A stretch of DNA of 64,000 nucleotides from Aurifilum marmelostoma. Lineage: Eukaryota; Ascomycota; Sordariomycetes; Diaporthales; Cryphonectriaceae. Positions 46,564 to 58,209 of this stretch are shown here, in pieces. Each line of letters begins with the position of its first letter. The first letter of the stretch is position 1. Both the position numbers and the translations under genes were made by a program. The stretch spans positions 372,001 through 436,000 of the forward strand of contig JAMXSV010000028.1 in assembly GCA_027559495.1 (NCBI GenBank), read 5' to 3'. Under the pieces are notes generated by a model. That model was given only the letters and a program-made list of their open reading frames with translations. It did not search any database and was not told the origin of the DNA.

Positions 46564-47747
46564 GAAGTCTCATTCATCTATATCAGCCGAGGCCAGTATC
46601 AATTACTTGTGGGAGCCGCTCTGAACAGCTTAACCCGACACCTTGACAAGTAACATGATCATGAACCCGTGCATAAATACTTGACGTGGAGCCCGCAGTC
46701 CAAACCGACGGGTATTTGCCTTGGGAATACATTCCATTTGCGTGTGGTTACGCTACGTGGTTCACCTTCGAAGGCCTGAGGTAGTGATGGTTAGGTCTGT
46801 GAATCAACTGCCAGCTTAATCAAGAATCTGCTATGAAAGGATGACTGCTGTCCATAACTGAAACAGTGACAATAGTAGATCATGTGCCCAGCAGGAGAGG
46901 TAACCGCCGAAAAGAATATTAGTTCCAACGCAAGGACCCCTCTGGTCGCATAGATGAGACGAGAAGAAAGATTCGATAATACATTGAAGGCGAAAGTAAT
47001 CAATATGAATAGGAAGATACAAGCTATAATCAGACACAGTAATTACTCTTCCATATCACATAATTACTACATATATTTCGTCCTTGATAAATATAAAGAC
47101 GAGAATGTGTCATACTTTTCATTAGGTAGGGGATCATTTTGACCACAGTATTGACAATGAAACAAGCTCAGGTATCGTCAGTGTCCTGTGTCCTTAATGT
47201 TAAATCTGTCAAGAAATAAGCAGTTTGAGGGACAAATTAATACAGCACAAAGCCGGGGATCCCGTTCACGCCACACAACCGTGTATTGCCCCCCCCCCCT
47301 TTCATTTCCTCCATCCTCACCGACGAGGGGTCGTTCTGCCACCTGCGTAATGCATCAATTAAAGGCCGTATTACAGGCCGTAATTATCCCCCCCCGAGCC
47401 CGAGACGGCTGTAAACATGAACCGACCTCGTGATACTCATTGTGGCGCCAGCGCGAGGTAAATATATGTGTACATCGTTGTTGTGGGCGTGAAATCGCCC
47501 GAGACTGGAGCTCGCGTTGTCAAAAGCAATTGGTTGGTGGTGCGTCGTAGTGGAAGCCACACGGGAAGTTGAGGTCTTACTTCCCCTCAATTCAGGATAC
47601 ACAAAGGTCGTATTGCGCGGTCGAAAGAGGGGGTAAGCAAATGTGAAATGGCCGAGACATGGCCGTTTCGAGATTACTTACTCCAAAGGCGAATATGGAG
47701 AGCGACATGGAGAGATATATGAGCAATAATGGTTGAGAATTGTCAAC

Positions 47748-47756
47748 TATATAAAG
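47748..47756 (+). promoter_or_regulatory. TATA box of the DyP-glycyl radical fusion gene
   Basis: TATATAAAG, about 125 bp before the ATG at 47881, in AT-poor surroundings; typical position for a fungal TATA element with a leader of ~100 nt. Confidence 0.55.
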
Positions 47757-47880
47757 CGGAGGGAGGGCCTTGTTATGGCGGCCGAGAAGATAGAGTTGAT
47801 TAGAAGAGAAGAAAAGGAAAAGGAAACAGGAACAAGAGATTTCTCCCAGGCAGACAGAACCACAGGACAGCATCAACAAT

Positions 47881-50800
47881 ATGACGCTTGACAGGACCCT
47901 CCTTGGAGCCCAAAAGGGCCTACTGACGAAACCGGTCTTTGGCCAGCTCTTGACCATCAAGCTGAAGAACCAAGATGACCAGATGCACACGGCCCTCACC
48001 GATCTGATCCGTGACCTGGACAACACCATCAACACCAAGCATCAAGACTGCAGTTTCATTGCCGCCTTCTCTCCCGCCCTCTGGGGCTCGTGGACGGGGC
48101 GAGAGATACCCATCCGCACCAAAGTCCTGGACGGCAAGCGCAGCGACACTCGCAAGTTTCGCAACACCGGAGGCGACGTGCTCCTTTATTTCAAGGCACC
48201 AAGCCACGAGAAGGCTGCAGAGATCGTCTCAGCCTTCCTCCCGGATCTCGAGCCTCTTGTTGGGTCTGGCCAGATCGACATCACCGTCGGCGGCAAGCGT
48301 TCAGACAGCCGTGTTATCGGGGGCCGCTATGTAGACGGCATAACCAACCCCAATGACCCAGTCACTCTTGTCGAAGACATTCTCGTCCGTGACGGGCCCT
48401 ATCCGGGCTCCTGCTTTGGCCTCAGCCAGAAGTTCGAGTTTGACTGGCCAGCCGTTGCCTCGCAGACGGCAGACGCCCAAGACGAGATGATTGGGCGCAA
48501 CGTGGACGGCGCCGTCCTGTCGCAGCACGGGCTGCGGGGCCATGTTCACCGCGCAGGCAACGTCAGAGACGCCAATGGCGATCAGAAGAAGATCCTGCGG
48601 CAGGCCATGCCGTACGGCACAGCAGGCGGATACTCTGCGCGCGAGGAGGGTATCATGTTTGTGGCGTTCTGCAACGATCAGCAGCGCTTCGAGGCTCTGC
48701 TCAAGCACCTGATCGGCAAACATGCCGGACACGCCGCGGATCGCCTGCTAGCTACTGTGCAGGGCATCGGCGGCAGTTACTGGTACGTCCCTGCGGCGGC
48801 CGAGCTCGGGGTTGCAGGAATCTCGGGTCCAGAAGACATCCACGAGGAGGATCATTGGAACTGCAGAAGCCAGAACGGCTACATGTTCTACAATTCGCAG
48901 GACTATCTTCACCAGATGGGCCAGCGCCTTTACGTCGGTGGTGATCCTCCGAGCGACCGCGTCCTCGGGCTCATGGCCAGAGCCTTCAACCACTGGCGCG
49001 ACGGGTGGCTCCACCGCCAAAACTTCCCTCGCCTGCCTCACCTGAGCACCCTGCTCGACCCAAAGGACAAAGAGATCCTCCGAGGCCACGAAAAAGACGT
49101 GGCACTGCGCAAGGCTCTTGCCAATTCCCACACCCTGGCCTCGCTCCTCTCGTCCCCAGATTCCAAGATTGCGAAACAGAATAACCTCTTGCGCGTCGAG
49201 GCCAGAGAGCTCATCGTCGGGCAGATCCCTGACTTCACCCTCGGCCGCGGAAAGGAGGTTGTGCCCTATCTGGACCAGGACGAAGAACTCGCGCAATGGC
49301 TCAAGAACGGGCTCAATGAGCACGCCTCCATGGGACATATTGTGCCAGACTATGATCTCCTGGTCAGAAAGGGCGTTCAGGGATTGATTGACGACCTGCA
49401 GACCCGCCGCGAAGCCAATGAAGGGGGAGGAGGTGCTAAGGATCAGTCTACATTCCTGAAAGCCTCCATCATCTCGCTGCACGCTGTTCAATCCTACCTG
49501 GAGAACTGGGCAGCCAACTGCGACAGGCTGACCCAGCTACCTGGACAGCCACCCGAAGACGTGCAGAACACAAAGGACAACGCAGCACGCCTCCGACGTC
49601 TGGTAGACCAACCACCCCAGACCTTTCACGACGCAGTGCAGCTGATATTCTCCTTCCACTGCTGCCTTCACCTGGTCGGGGAGCTCACCTCCTTCTGCCG
49701 CCTCGACCAGATCCTCTGGCCGTTTTGGCAGCGAGAGAAGGAGAGCCTGTCGACAGAGCAGGCACAGGACATTATCGACTGCCTCTTCATCAAGATTGGC
49801 GAGAACGCCTTTATCGACCGCGCCTTCATCTACGATTACTGCAACGTGGGCACCTGCGCGGTGTGTGGCATTGGAGGCAACTTCCCCCAGGGCGGAGGAA
49901 TCAACCAGTGGGTGCAGCAGATCACCGTGGGGAGCTACAAGTTCACCGACGACGAGAAGCCAGAAGGAGGCGCCAATCCCGTTACAATGCTGTGTCTCAA
50001 GGCTGCACGACGCATCCCCGTCAATGCGCCCACGGTATCGCTGCGCACGTACAAGGACATCCCTCCGGAATACCTGGACGAGGCGGCCAGGTGCCTCCTC
50101 GCTGGCGGCGCCCAGCCGATGCTCTACAACGACGACAAGCTCTGTCAGGGCCTGCTGGACTCGGGAAGCACGGTCACGCGGGCCTGGTCCAGGAACTATG
50201 CCGCAGACGGCTGCTACGAGCCCATGTTTGCCGGCGCCAACGACTTCACTTTTGCCAGTGTCGGTCTGATGCAGGCCCTGGAGCAGACCCTGAACCAGGG
50301 AGCGACCTATGGCGCTGCGGGGCCCATCTACCTGCGAGGGCTGAAGCAGACATTCCGCTCGCCTCCCGCCAGGGAGCTGAAGACCTTTGAGCAGCTGCAG
50401 GGGGTCTTTGTGAAGCAGCTGGAGTGGCTCATGATCCAGTGCTACAACGTCATGCTCAGCAACTACGGGAACCTCGTCAGCGTCTGTCCCAGCCCTCTGC
50501 TGTCGGCTGTCATTGATGGATGCGTGGAAAAGGGGCGGGACCTGACGGATGGCGGCGGTCGATTTCACGTCATTGCGCCCATGTGCGTGGGTGTCTCCAA
50601 CACGATTGATTCTCTCTATGCCATCAAGAAGCTGGTGTATGACCCTGAGACTGCGGTCACCACCCTGCAGGAACTGGTGCGGTGCCTGATGAACGACTGG
50701 GGATTCACCATGGTCGAGCCCTTTCAAGATCAGCTGCTGTAAGTTTCTCATCTGAAGGGCTGGCAGATATGCTTGTCTCACCACTTCACTCCGACGTCTT

Positions 50801-51662
50801 CATTGCATTGTCGATATGCTAATACCAAACTCGATATTAACAGAGGTCCTGCCGACGCTGCCGAGCACGGCCTCCGCTTCCAGCAGCTCCGAGACACCGC
50901 CCTCGCCTTGCCCAAATGGGGCGGTGGCGACGAGGAGGTCAACGCCCTGGGCGAATGGGTCATGGACCAGCTCGTGCGGCTGTGCACGACCGTCATCGAC
51001 AACAACAACCCCTCCCCGGCCGTCAAGCCCCAGCTGGACGCCATCAAGGAGCGCTACAAGCACGACGAGGGCGGCTTCGAGTTCGTAGTGACGCCTGGCA
51101 TCGGCACCTTCGAGGGCTACGTCGGCGACGGCGCGGCGTGCGGCGCATCGGCGGATGGACGGCGCAACGGCAGTCCTCTGGCCTCGGACATGTCGCCGGC
51201 CCCTGCGCCCCAGGACCTGAGCCCTCCGAATCCTCGGTTCCGCAACATCTACCAGGCTATGAAGAGCATGAAGGGTCATGCGGCTGAGTATGGACTCTCT
51301 AATGCCACTCCGGTTGACATGGTATGTAATTATCCCAAGTTGTTGACAGAATATAGCACCTTTCTTTTTCTTGTCTTTCTTCTTTATCTCATAGTTCACT
51401 AATTATGATTATCTAGAACATCCAAGAATCCTTCCCGCTGGCCGAGCTGCAACAGTTCGTCAAGGCCTTTGCCGCGGGTGATGTCGGCGGTAACTTGATC
51501 TCCCTGACATGTGCTGATCTCTCTACATACACGGCCGCCTCGAGGGATCCAGAAAAGTACAACCTGGTGCGCGTGAGAATGGGCGGCTGGACCAAGTTCT
51601 ATGCCACCATGTTCCCGGAGCACCAGAAACAGCAGCAGAGGCGGCAGTATTTCACGCATTGA
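47881..51662 (+). CDS. DyP-type peroxidase / glycyl radical enzyme fusion (three exons)
   Basis: Predicted 1193 residues from exons 47881-50738, 50844-51321 and 51417-51662 (donors GTAAGT, GTATGT; in phase). Residues ~1-300 are a DyP-type haem peroxidase: AAFSPALWGSW, RYVDGITNP (D152), HVHRAG (H221/H223, candidate axial haem ligand) and ILRQAMPYG (R240). Residues ~395-1193 are a glycyl radical enzyme: HIVPDYDLLV, ITVGSYKFTDDEKPEGGANP, PTVSLRTYKDIPPEYL, LYNDDKLCQGLLDSG, catalytic GCYEPMF (C778, E780), IDSLYAIKKLVYD, CGASADGRRNGSPLA, and the terminal radical loop VRMGGWTKFY (G1169). A Cys-x-Glu site means eliminase, dehydratase or decarboxylase type chemistry, not the two adjacent cysteines of pyruvate formate-lyase. 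The glycyl motif deviates from the usual R-V-x-G-Y. No targeting peptide or membrane segment is seen, so it is likely cytosolic. Both domains share one 953-codon exon, so the fusion is real. Substrate is unknown; no activating enzyme is visible nearby. Confidence 0.93.
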
Positions 51663-52306
51663 GTGTGTGATGAGGCGTCTATCGACGAAGGGATCACGGG
51701 ACTGGAAGCAGAGCCAGCCAAAAAAGAGCATGCAAATTACGATTCGTTGACAATAACATCGCTGACTACTTCTGGAGTTGGCTTTGCAAAATGCTCATCC
51801 AGTCGGTGATTTTCGAGTTTCCATTTATGCAAACAACGGGTAAAGTTGCACGAAGTGAATGGCCGTCAAAACACTGAAAGAGCAACTAATTAAATGAAGT
51901 TCGACTCTCCTTGTGAATAATAGTCACTTTGGCCTCATCATTTTGCAACACCAGAACAATCTGCATGCAAGCCGTGCATAAGTCGTTGTCTCGCCTGAGA
52001 GACAGCTGTCTCAGTGTGTGGTCGTAGCGCCCTGGGGCACAGCTGCACAGGTCTCCAATGTCCGTTAAGTCCTGGAGCATCGTGCTTTAGTGGCGGATTT
52101 CGGACAGTCTCAAATCCGGGGAGGTTCAGGTACAGCATCGTATTTAGAAGACTCCAATTCCGCTCTCCAGTAGTAATACCATTCGATCATTGTGCTTGCA
52201 ATCGTCGTCGTCGTCGTCGTCGTCGTCATCGTCGTCGGACGGTCTTACCGAACGCCTGTCCATAGCAATCAGCACATTTTGGGTCACTTCGCTTCTATAA
52301 TTGCAC
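51663..52306. other. Intergenic region
   Basis: 3' flank of the fusion gene and promoter of the regulator. It contains a GTC/GAC microsatellite at about 52202-52239. No gene is supported. Confidence 0.5.
52202..52239 (+). repeat. GTC trinucleotide repeat upstream of the Zn2Cys6 gene
   Basis: About ten GTC units with one ATC interruption, roughly 70-105 bp before the regulator's start codon, so it lies in the promoter or leader. Confidence 0.85.
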
Positions 52307-54509
52307 ATGGATAACAATAGACGAGCAGGGCAGCCGGCCCCGTACGGCCAGGCTTGCATGCAGTGCTTTAAATCGAAGTGCAAGTGTATCCTACGAGATG
52401 ATCGAGGCACCTGTGAAAGGTAATTACGCAAAGTCCTCTCCTCACAGAAATTCACACAGAGACTCTCTCAATCTGAGTTCCAAAGAATATTGGCTCACAA
52501 AACTCATGTATGACGGAGCAGATGTCATCGTCTAGGTCAACGGTGCATCCCATCCGATACAATTCGTCGACGCAGAACCCAAACCAGTCAGAAGACGGGT
52601 TCCAAGGTGGCTCATCTTGAACAGAGAATCGACAGCCTCATGTCGTTGCTCAAGAACGCCAATGCGTCCTCTGATCCCCTGGACGTGCTACAGACAACCT
52701 TGCAACGAGAGATTTACGGCAGGAGATATGATGCCATGTCTGATGTCAAGGATCCAGTCATTGCCGATGTGTCGCCAAATGCTATGACCGCGTCGGCACC
52801 AACAGCTCACACCACCTCAGGGAACGATCAAGCCAGCACTGGAAGGCAGCCTCTGGACGAACACTCTGCTTCGTCATCAATCCCTCAGGCCCTCGAAAAG
52901 CACTCAGAAAGTATCAGCAGTCTTCTCGACCCACCGTATCATGAGAAGCAAGCCTGCTTGATGCACTTCATCGACAAACTGCTCCCCTGCTGTCCATTTC
53001 TTCACCTTCCTCGCGGAACATCCGTCGAGACCCTTTCCAGAGATCGGCCGTTCCTCCTGCGGGCGATCATTACGGTGGCCAGGCCCTCTACGCAGACAAA
53101 ACTCGCCAGAGCTAAGGAGATGAAACGGATGCTGGCACAGGAGCTGATCGTGGACGGCAGGTCAAGCATGGATCTGCTCCAAGCAGTCTTGACGTTCGTC
53201 GCATGGAGCCACGACACGTTTCTCAACAAGAAGAACATGTCTCGTCTCCTGACCCTAGGGATATCCGTCCTCTACGAGCTTGGCCTGAACGCTCCCAGAC
53301 AGAAGATGGGTCATACGCTTTTGAACCATCCTGGATTCAAAAAGGGCAGTTCTTGTTCCAATGGAAATGCCCAGGTTATCGGTGACATTGATGAAGAGCA
53401 GCTTCTTGAGGAGCGCCGAGTGGCTCTTGGCTGCTACCTGTTGAGTGCCTCGTGAGTGTTATCATATTCTCCCATACAAGGAAAGAGAATGTGCCGAAGC
53501 TTTACTCGAGCAAATATGCTGATGATATGTCGAATTTCCACCCTGGCAGAGCCTCTGCATATTACAAACAGATGGAACCCCTGCCCTGGACGTCACATCT
53601 AGAGGACTGTCTTCGCCAGCTCGAGTCGAAAGCCGCATCTCCGTCAGATTCAGTATTGGCGATACAGATCCGACTGCAGAATCTCGCCCAGAAGGCGCTC
53701 GAGATACACGGCCACCGAGATCCATTGTCCCCACCCCTGGTCTTCTACCGCGATGCACTACGCGAGCAGCTGCTCCGGGTTGAAACGATGATAACACCAA
53801 ACATGGCACAAGCTGGTGAGTGAGACGTATTGAAGTTCATGTTAAGCTCCCCGCAATTGCATCCCGAGCTCACCTGTCACGGTCTACACAAGACATCCTT
53901 CGCGCTCAAGCCCGCTATGTAGAGCTGTGTATCTGCGATTCCACGACCGAAGCCCTCCAGAATGCCGCCGAGACGGGTGACATGCCCAGAAGCGCAGAGA
54001 GCTTGGGTTCGATCTGGCAGTCGACCATGGCGGTCAAGTCCTGCTTCGAGGTCTGGACCGCCGTGCCGCCGTCCGCATGGGTCGGCCTGTCGATCCACTA
54101 CACCATCCAGATGGGCCGCTGTCTTTCCACCCTGTACAGGCTATCCACGCTCAGCAGCACGGCACGGGACCTCGAAGGCGTGCGGGAGAGCCTGGACGCG
54201 GTGACCATCCTTGACGAGGTTATCGGGGTGACCCGGCTGGCCAGCATCGAGGCCGGCGAGGCTTCCGAGGACGACCTGTTTAGAAAACTGGTGCATAGCC
54301 TGCAGGGATTCCGCGAAGGCGTGCTGGCCGGCTTGGCAACAACCTCGAATCAGGAGACAATGGCCACTGGAGACACATCAGCAGATGGTGGGGCACCGGA
54401 ATCCAGTGTTCGCGTTGTTCGACCTAATGTGCTGTTTCCGATGCCGGCGTATGGCTTCTTTGGGACGGGCGAGTGGATGGAGCGGATTTTTGATACTGGG
54501 CCTTGCTGA
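52307..54509 (+). CDS. Zn(II)2Cys6 fungal transcription factor (four exons)
   Basis: Predicted 641 residues from exons 52307-52419, 52522-53451, 53550-53815 and 53893-54509. The binuclear zinc cluster is split by intron 1: CMQCFKSKCKC, then CERCHRLGQRC after splicing, matching C-x2-C-x6-C-x8-C-x2-C-x6-C, followed by basic TIRRRRTQTSQKTGSK and a short coiled coil (VAHLEQRIDSLMSLLKN) for dimerisation. The middle region (HFIDKLLPCCPFLHLP, SVLYELGLN, MEPLPWTSHLEDCLRQLE) fits the fungal-specific transcription factor domain. It is a nuclear regulator. Sitting 645 bp downstream of and co-oriented with the DyP-glycyl radical gene and near the FAD monooxygenase, it is a natural candidate for a local pathway regulator, but no binding site was identified. 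The acceptor of exon 4 has alternatives nearby; the one chosen keeps the frame. Confidence 0.87.
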
Positions 54510-54701
54510 ATATGCTTGGACAGGTCTTTCTCAGCTCTTCAAGGAATATATTCATTTGGGCTTCGATAGAGTGATTGTTATTCGTGGTTTGGAACGTGAA
54601 CAGAGACCCAAAGAAGCGGCGTGTTGGATCGGTGAATATCAACCAGTAATATAGGCTCCGGAAACCTTTTAATTTGTTAAATATGAGAACCACAGACAAT
54701 C

Positions 54702-55665
54702 TCAGGCCACACCTTTACACGCAGCGTCCCTATCAAGCAGATCTCCTATGCTCAGCCCAAGGTACGAGAAATGAGCCCTGTTCAACGGATAACCCCTCAG
54801 CTTCTGACTACAGTCCGCCGGCTCCTGCCCGGTACACTGCACGACGTGTGTCTCTGTCGGCAGAACCCAAAACTCGGTCGAGTGGTGCCGGTAGCCTCTC
54901 TGCCGAGAAGGCACCTGCGTGATTCCGTCGTTTCCGTGCGTGACCCTATACATCTCGTTTCCTGTCTTGTCTGTCGGCGGAAAGATGTGGTCGACAAAGT
55001 CGGCGTAGGGCTGATTACCCGTTCTCGGTTGTCCATACGTGTAAGCCATCAGTGTCATGTTTTGTGTCGCAGCAAGGTCCGTGGCTGCTATAGAGGCGAG
55101 AGCTGCGCCTAGACTGTGCCCGGTGACGGTGAGGCTGTATCCGATGGCTGGCGCAGAGGCGAGGTAGAGTGAGATGGCGTCGCGGACGGAGAGGTACTGA
55201 TCCAGGAATCCTTTGTGGCACTGTGACAATAACAAACTCATCAGCATGGTTCCTATCACGTATGATTTCGCGACTGCGTAGATATGTACGTGGTGAATGC
55301 CCCGGTTCACCGTTGCAGCTTACCAGACATTCTATACAGGACTGGCCAACTGCTGGAGTACAGTCTACCAACCCACGCCTCAGATCCATGATCACGTCCA
55401 TAACGGTAGATGTGCCCCTGAACGAGAGGATATACTCGTGCTCTACATCATCTCGGAATAGATATACTTGCGTGTCGGTGGCGACATTTTCAAAAGTCAT
55501 TTCCACCGTCGAGCCGAACGGTGGTATTTTGCAGTCCTGGCTATATGCTGCGGATGCAAACCATGCATAGCGAGAGAGGGTATTTACATGAACACTATCG
55601 AGAACTTGGCGTTGTGCAAGTGTCAAGGCTGAGAGAACAACAAGGTAGAGACCTAGGAAATACAT
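54702..55665 (-). CDS. Secreted class 3 lipase (two exons)
   Basis: Predicted 286 residues from exons 55665-55324 and 55220-54702 (donor GTAAGC, acceptor TCACAG). A signal peptide (MYFLGLYLVVLSALTLA) precedes the mature enzyme. The alpha/beta-hydrolase has the nucleophile elbow TVTGHSLGAA with S150; the other triad members are probably the Asp of YADFVDHIFPP or nearby and a C-terminal His (NRAHFSYLG). IPPFGSTVEM and LFRDDVEHEYILSFRGT fit the filamentous fungal triacylglycerol lipase group (Thermomyces lipase and feruloyl esterase A type). It would hydrolyse glycerides or related esters outside the cell. The ATG at 55665 was preferred over upstream in-frame ATGs because it starts exactly at the signal peptide. 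It is convergent with the Zn2Cys6 gene. Confidence 0.9.
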
Positions 55666-56208
55666 GCTGGATGAGGCTGGGCAGGCGAGGCCATCAGCAC
55701 GGAGTGTGAGAGGCGAGAGACGAAAGCCACTGGACCCAGCAATCGTGTAAAGGACTGCAGTAATGGACCACTGCCAGGTATAAACACCTAAGCTGTGCAT
55801 GTGGACGACCCTAGCAACGACGGTTCGAGGCTTTTCTCCGTCCGGCCAAAGCAGCCTATATCGTCTACTCCATGAGCTAAATAGTTTGGTGAAGCTAAGC
55901 ACGAGGAGACAGAGGAGGGATTCAATACATGATATCAATCACGAAAGAGAAGCGGAAGCACAGGCCATTCAGTACGCATGTTGTCAGAGGTCTTGAATAT
56001 ATTTCGTTTTTATACATCCTCTGCAATGTCAAAACTTGGACAGGTAAAATGTTATATACACGAATATCACCCCACGATCAGCACCCATCGGCCAACCCCC
56101 TCTCCTGAGCACATCACATGCCACCACACTAGACCATCAACTTACTTACTTGGACCGATGGCACTTCGCCTTGCTGTAAGAGTTTAAAACAACAGGTTAG
56201 CACAAGCT
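55666..56208. other. Intergenic region between the lipase and the secreted-protein gene
   Basis: Lipase promoter and the 3' flank of the next minus-strand gene. An open frame extends upstream of the lipase start but reads as leader DNA. No other feature is seen. Confidence 0.5.
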
Positions 56209-58209
56209 CTAGTCGCCCCGCCAGTGACCCCAGCCAAACACAGACCCTCCAGGCCAGAAACCACCACTACCCCCACGGGTATGAGTGGTCTCTGGTGTAG
56301 AAGATGACACGTCGCTCGTGGAAGCAGTAACTTGCCTTGAGGTGGCAGCGATGACAGAGGTAGCCAGCGTGGTGGGGGCGGCCTCCTCTGCGGCGGGCGT
56401 AGTGGCAGCGATCGCAGCTGCAGACCCGACGGTGGTGGCAGCAGGCTTGGTGGAAGCTGCCTCGGTGGCGGCGGCGGCGGCGGCGCTTGAGGAGGAAGAT
56501 GGGGCGGACACGGCGGCGACGGCTACCTCGGTCGACGTAGCTGCGATGGCAGCAGCAGAAGAGGTGGGCGCAACGACCGAGGAGGACGAGGAGGCCGCCG
56601 CAGCAGCAGCAGCCGCAGCAGTGGTCGATGTAGACGAGGAAGACGAGGAGCCGTCGAGGCTCATGCAGGCAAAGCTCATCTTGGTAACGTTGGAAGAGGT
56701 GTAGCCCCAGCCGACGATACCGTCCAGGTCCCAGTCCATGTTCACGTAGGGCCAGCAGATACGCCCATCGCCCATGGTCACCATGTCACCCGAGACGTAG
56801 ACATCCGACTTGACCAGGGGCTCGCCCACGACAGTACCGTTGCCGGTGTTGGTGACGAGCTGGTAGTACGCGCCCGAGAAGGTCCCGCGGCAGCCAAAGG
56901 CGATGTACTCGCAGAAGGGGTCGGCGATCTCCTCCCAGGTGACGAGGGCGTTGGTGCCGTCAAAGGTGGCAACGTGGGCATTGCTCATGTCGGCCGTGGT
57001 GGACCTTGTGACCCAGTTGACCTGCGAGTCGCCCGACGCAGCGCCGACCGTGCTGGAGGCCTCGGCCTCGACCATGGTGTACTTGTCCGTGAACAGGGCG
57101 ACGGCCACATTGCGGCCGTTGGTGCGGTTGTAGGCGCTCGTGTACCCGGTGCCCATCCAGGCGTTCTCGTACAGGTCAACGGCGCCGCGCGAGACCCAGG
57201 CGAAGATGTACCCGTCGCCGTCCTGCCAGCGGGCCAGGTTGCTGTAGGAGCCCGACTGGCCGCCCATGGGCTCGCCGTCGGCGCCGTTGGTGGTGTTCTC
57301 GTTGGAGATCTTGACGCCCTCGGTGGTCATGCCCTGGCCCTTGCTGTTCAGCCAGATGCCGCCCTGGTCCTCGGCGCAGACGCTGGCGTAGGGGGCGGCG
57401 TCGGCGGCCTCGAGGGCAATGCCCGTGTTGTGGGAGCAGCCCCAGTCCGAGCTGGCGCCGTCGATGACGACGATCTCGCCGGTGGAGTCCTCGACGTAGC
57501 GGATGGCGTCGCCAAAGTGGCCGTCGGCGTCTCCATCGTAGGCAGTCACTACGGTGTAGGCTGCGTAACGACCGGTGGTGTTGGAGTAGACCAGGTCACC
57601 GTTCATGTCGGTAGCGGCCACTAATTATCTGTGTCAGCAGAGGACCGAATCGAGATATAACGTACTACCGAGTAGTTATATAAAGGAAAATAAATACATA
57701 CTGTGGCCTTCTGCGTCTGCAACATCCGGGCCGCCAAGCCACGTCTTCCACTGCTGCTCACCAGCAGCAGAGAACCGATACAGAACAGGCACTGGGGTCT
57801 CGCCTGCAGGAGCATTGGCGGTCCCAGAGGGCAGCGCCTCGTTGGTCAGGAGAGCAAAGCCGTCATCCTGAGCGACCAGACCGCCAGCCTCCTTGCCCCC
57901 GGAGACGGTGACGTTGATGCCGCTGGCCTCAAAGGTCGTGGGGTCGATGGCCTGGACGTGGACGTCGGTGCCGGAGCCGTCGAGGTAGGCAAGGTATGCG
58001 ACGTTGCCAGAGGGCGACACGGCAAAGGGCGTGCGGCGGTGGTGGATGTAGCCCGTCCAGTAAGCGGTCGCTACGGGGTCGAAGTTGAAGTTGAGGGAGA
58101 CGGAGTCGACATAGGTTGTCAGGGACGAGTTTGTCAGGCCGGCAGCCTCGACAGCGGTTGACAGCGACAGCAGCGCTGCCGGGACGAGAGAGAGGAGCGA
58201 CTGTTTCAT
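56209..58209 (-). CDS. Secreted protein with Ser/Thr/Ala-rich C-terminus, function unknown (two exons)
   Basis: Predicted 639 residues from exons 58209-57702 and 57620-56209 (donor GTATGT, acceptor AATTAG). A signal peptide (SLLSLVPAALLSLSTAVEA) is clear. Residues ~25-440 show repeated beta-strand-type stretches with acidic, aromatic and Asn/Gly-rich turns (GNVAYLAYLDGSG, DDGFALLTNEALPSG, WLNSKGQGMTTEG, HVATFDGTNALVTWEE), suggesting a beta-propeller-like fold, but I do not recognise a named family. Residues ~450-600 are low-complexity Ser/Ala/Thr, probably O-glycosylated, and the end is GGFWPGGSVFGWGHWRGD, with no hydrophobic tail for a GPI anchor. It is probably a cell-wall-associated or secreted protein. 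Many N-glycosylation sites agree. A TATATAA lies about 50 bp upstream. Confidence 0.83.

Larger units (their letters stand above)
46216..47880. other. Intergenic region, 1.7 kb, upstream of the DyP-glycyl radical fusion
   Basis: It holds the monooxygenase 3' flank, a protein-like relic on the minus strand (46402-46563), AT-rich DNA at 46.8-47.15 kb, C-runs near 47290 and 47391, and the promoter of the fusion gene with a TATA box at 47748-47756. Confidence 0.5.

Noticed and set aside
47881..50742. The DyP-glycyl radical fusion as two adjacent genes
   Set aside because: There is no stop, intron-like boundary or promoter-like gap between the domains; the frame runs unbroken for 953 codons.
49537..50784. 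415-codon minus-strand open frame
   Set aside because: Antisense shadow of the glycyl radical domain, caused by codon bias; no motif of its own.
47881..51662. Calling the fusion a pyruvate formate-lyase
   Set aside because: The active-site loop is Cys-Tyr-Glu, not the adjacent Cys-Cys pair required for pyruvate formate-lyase chemistry.
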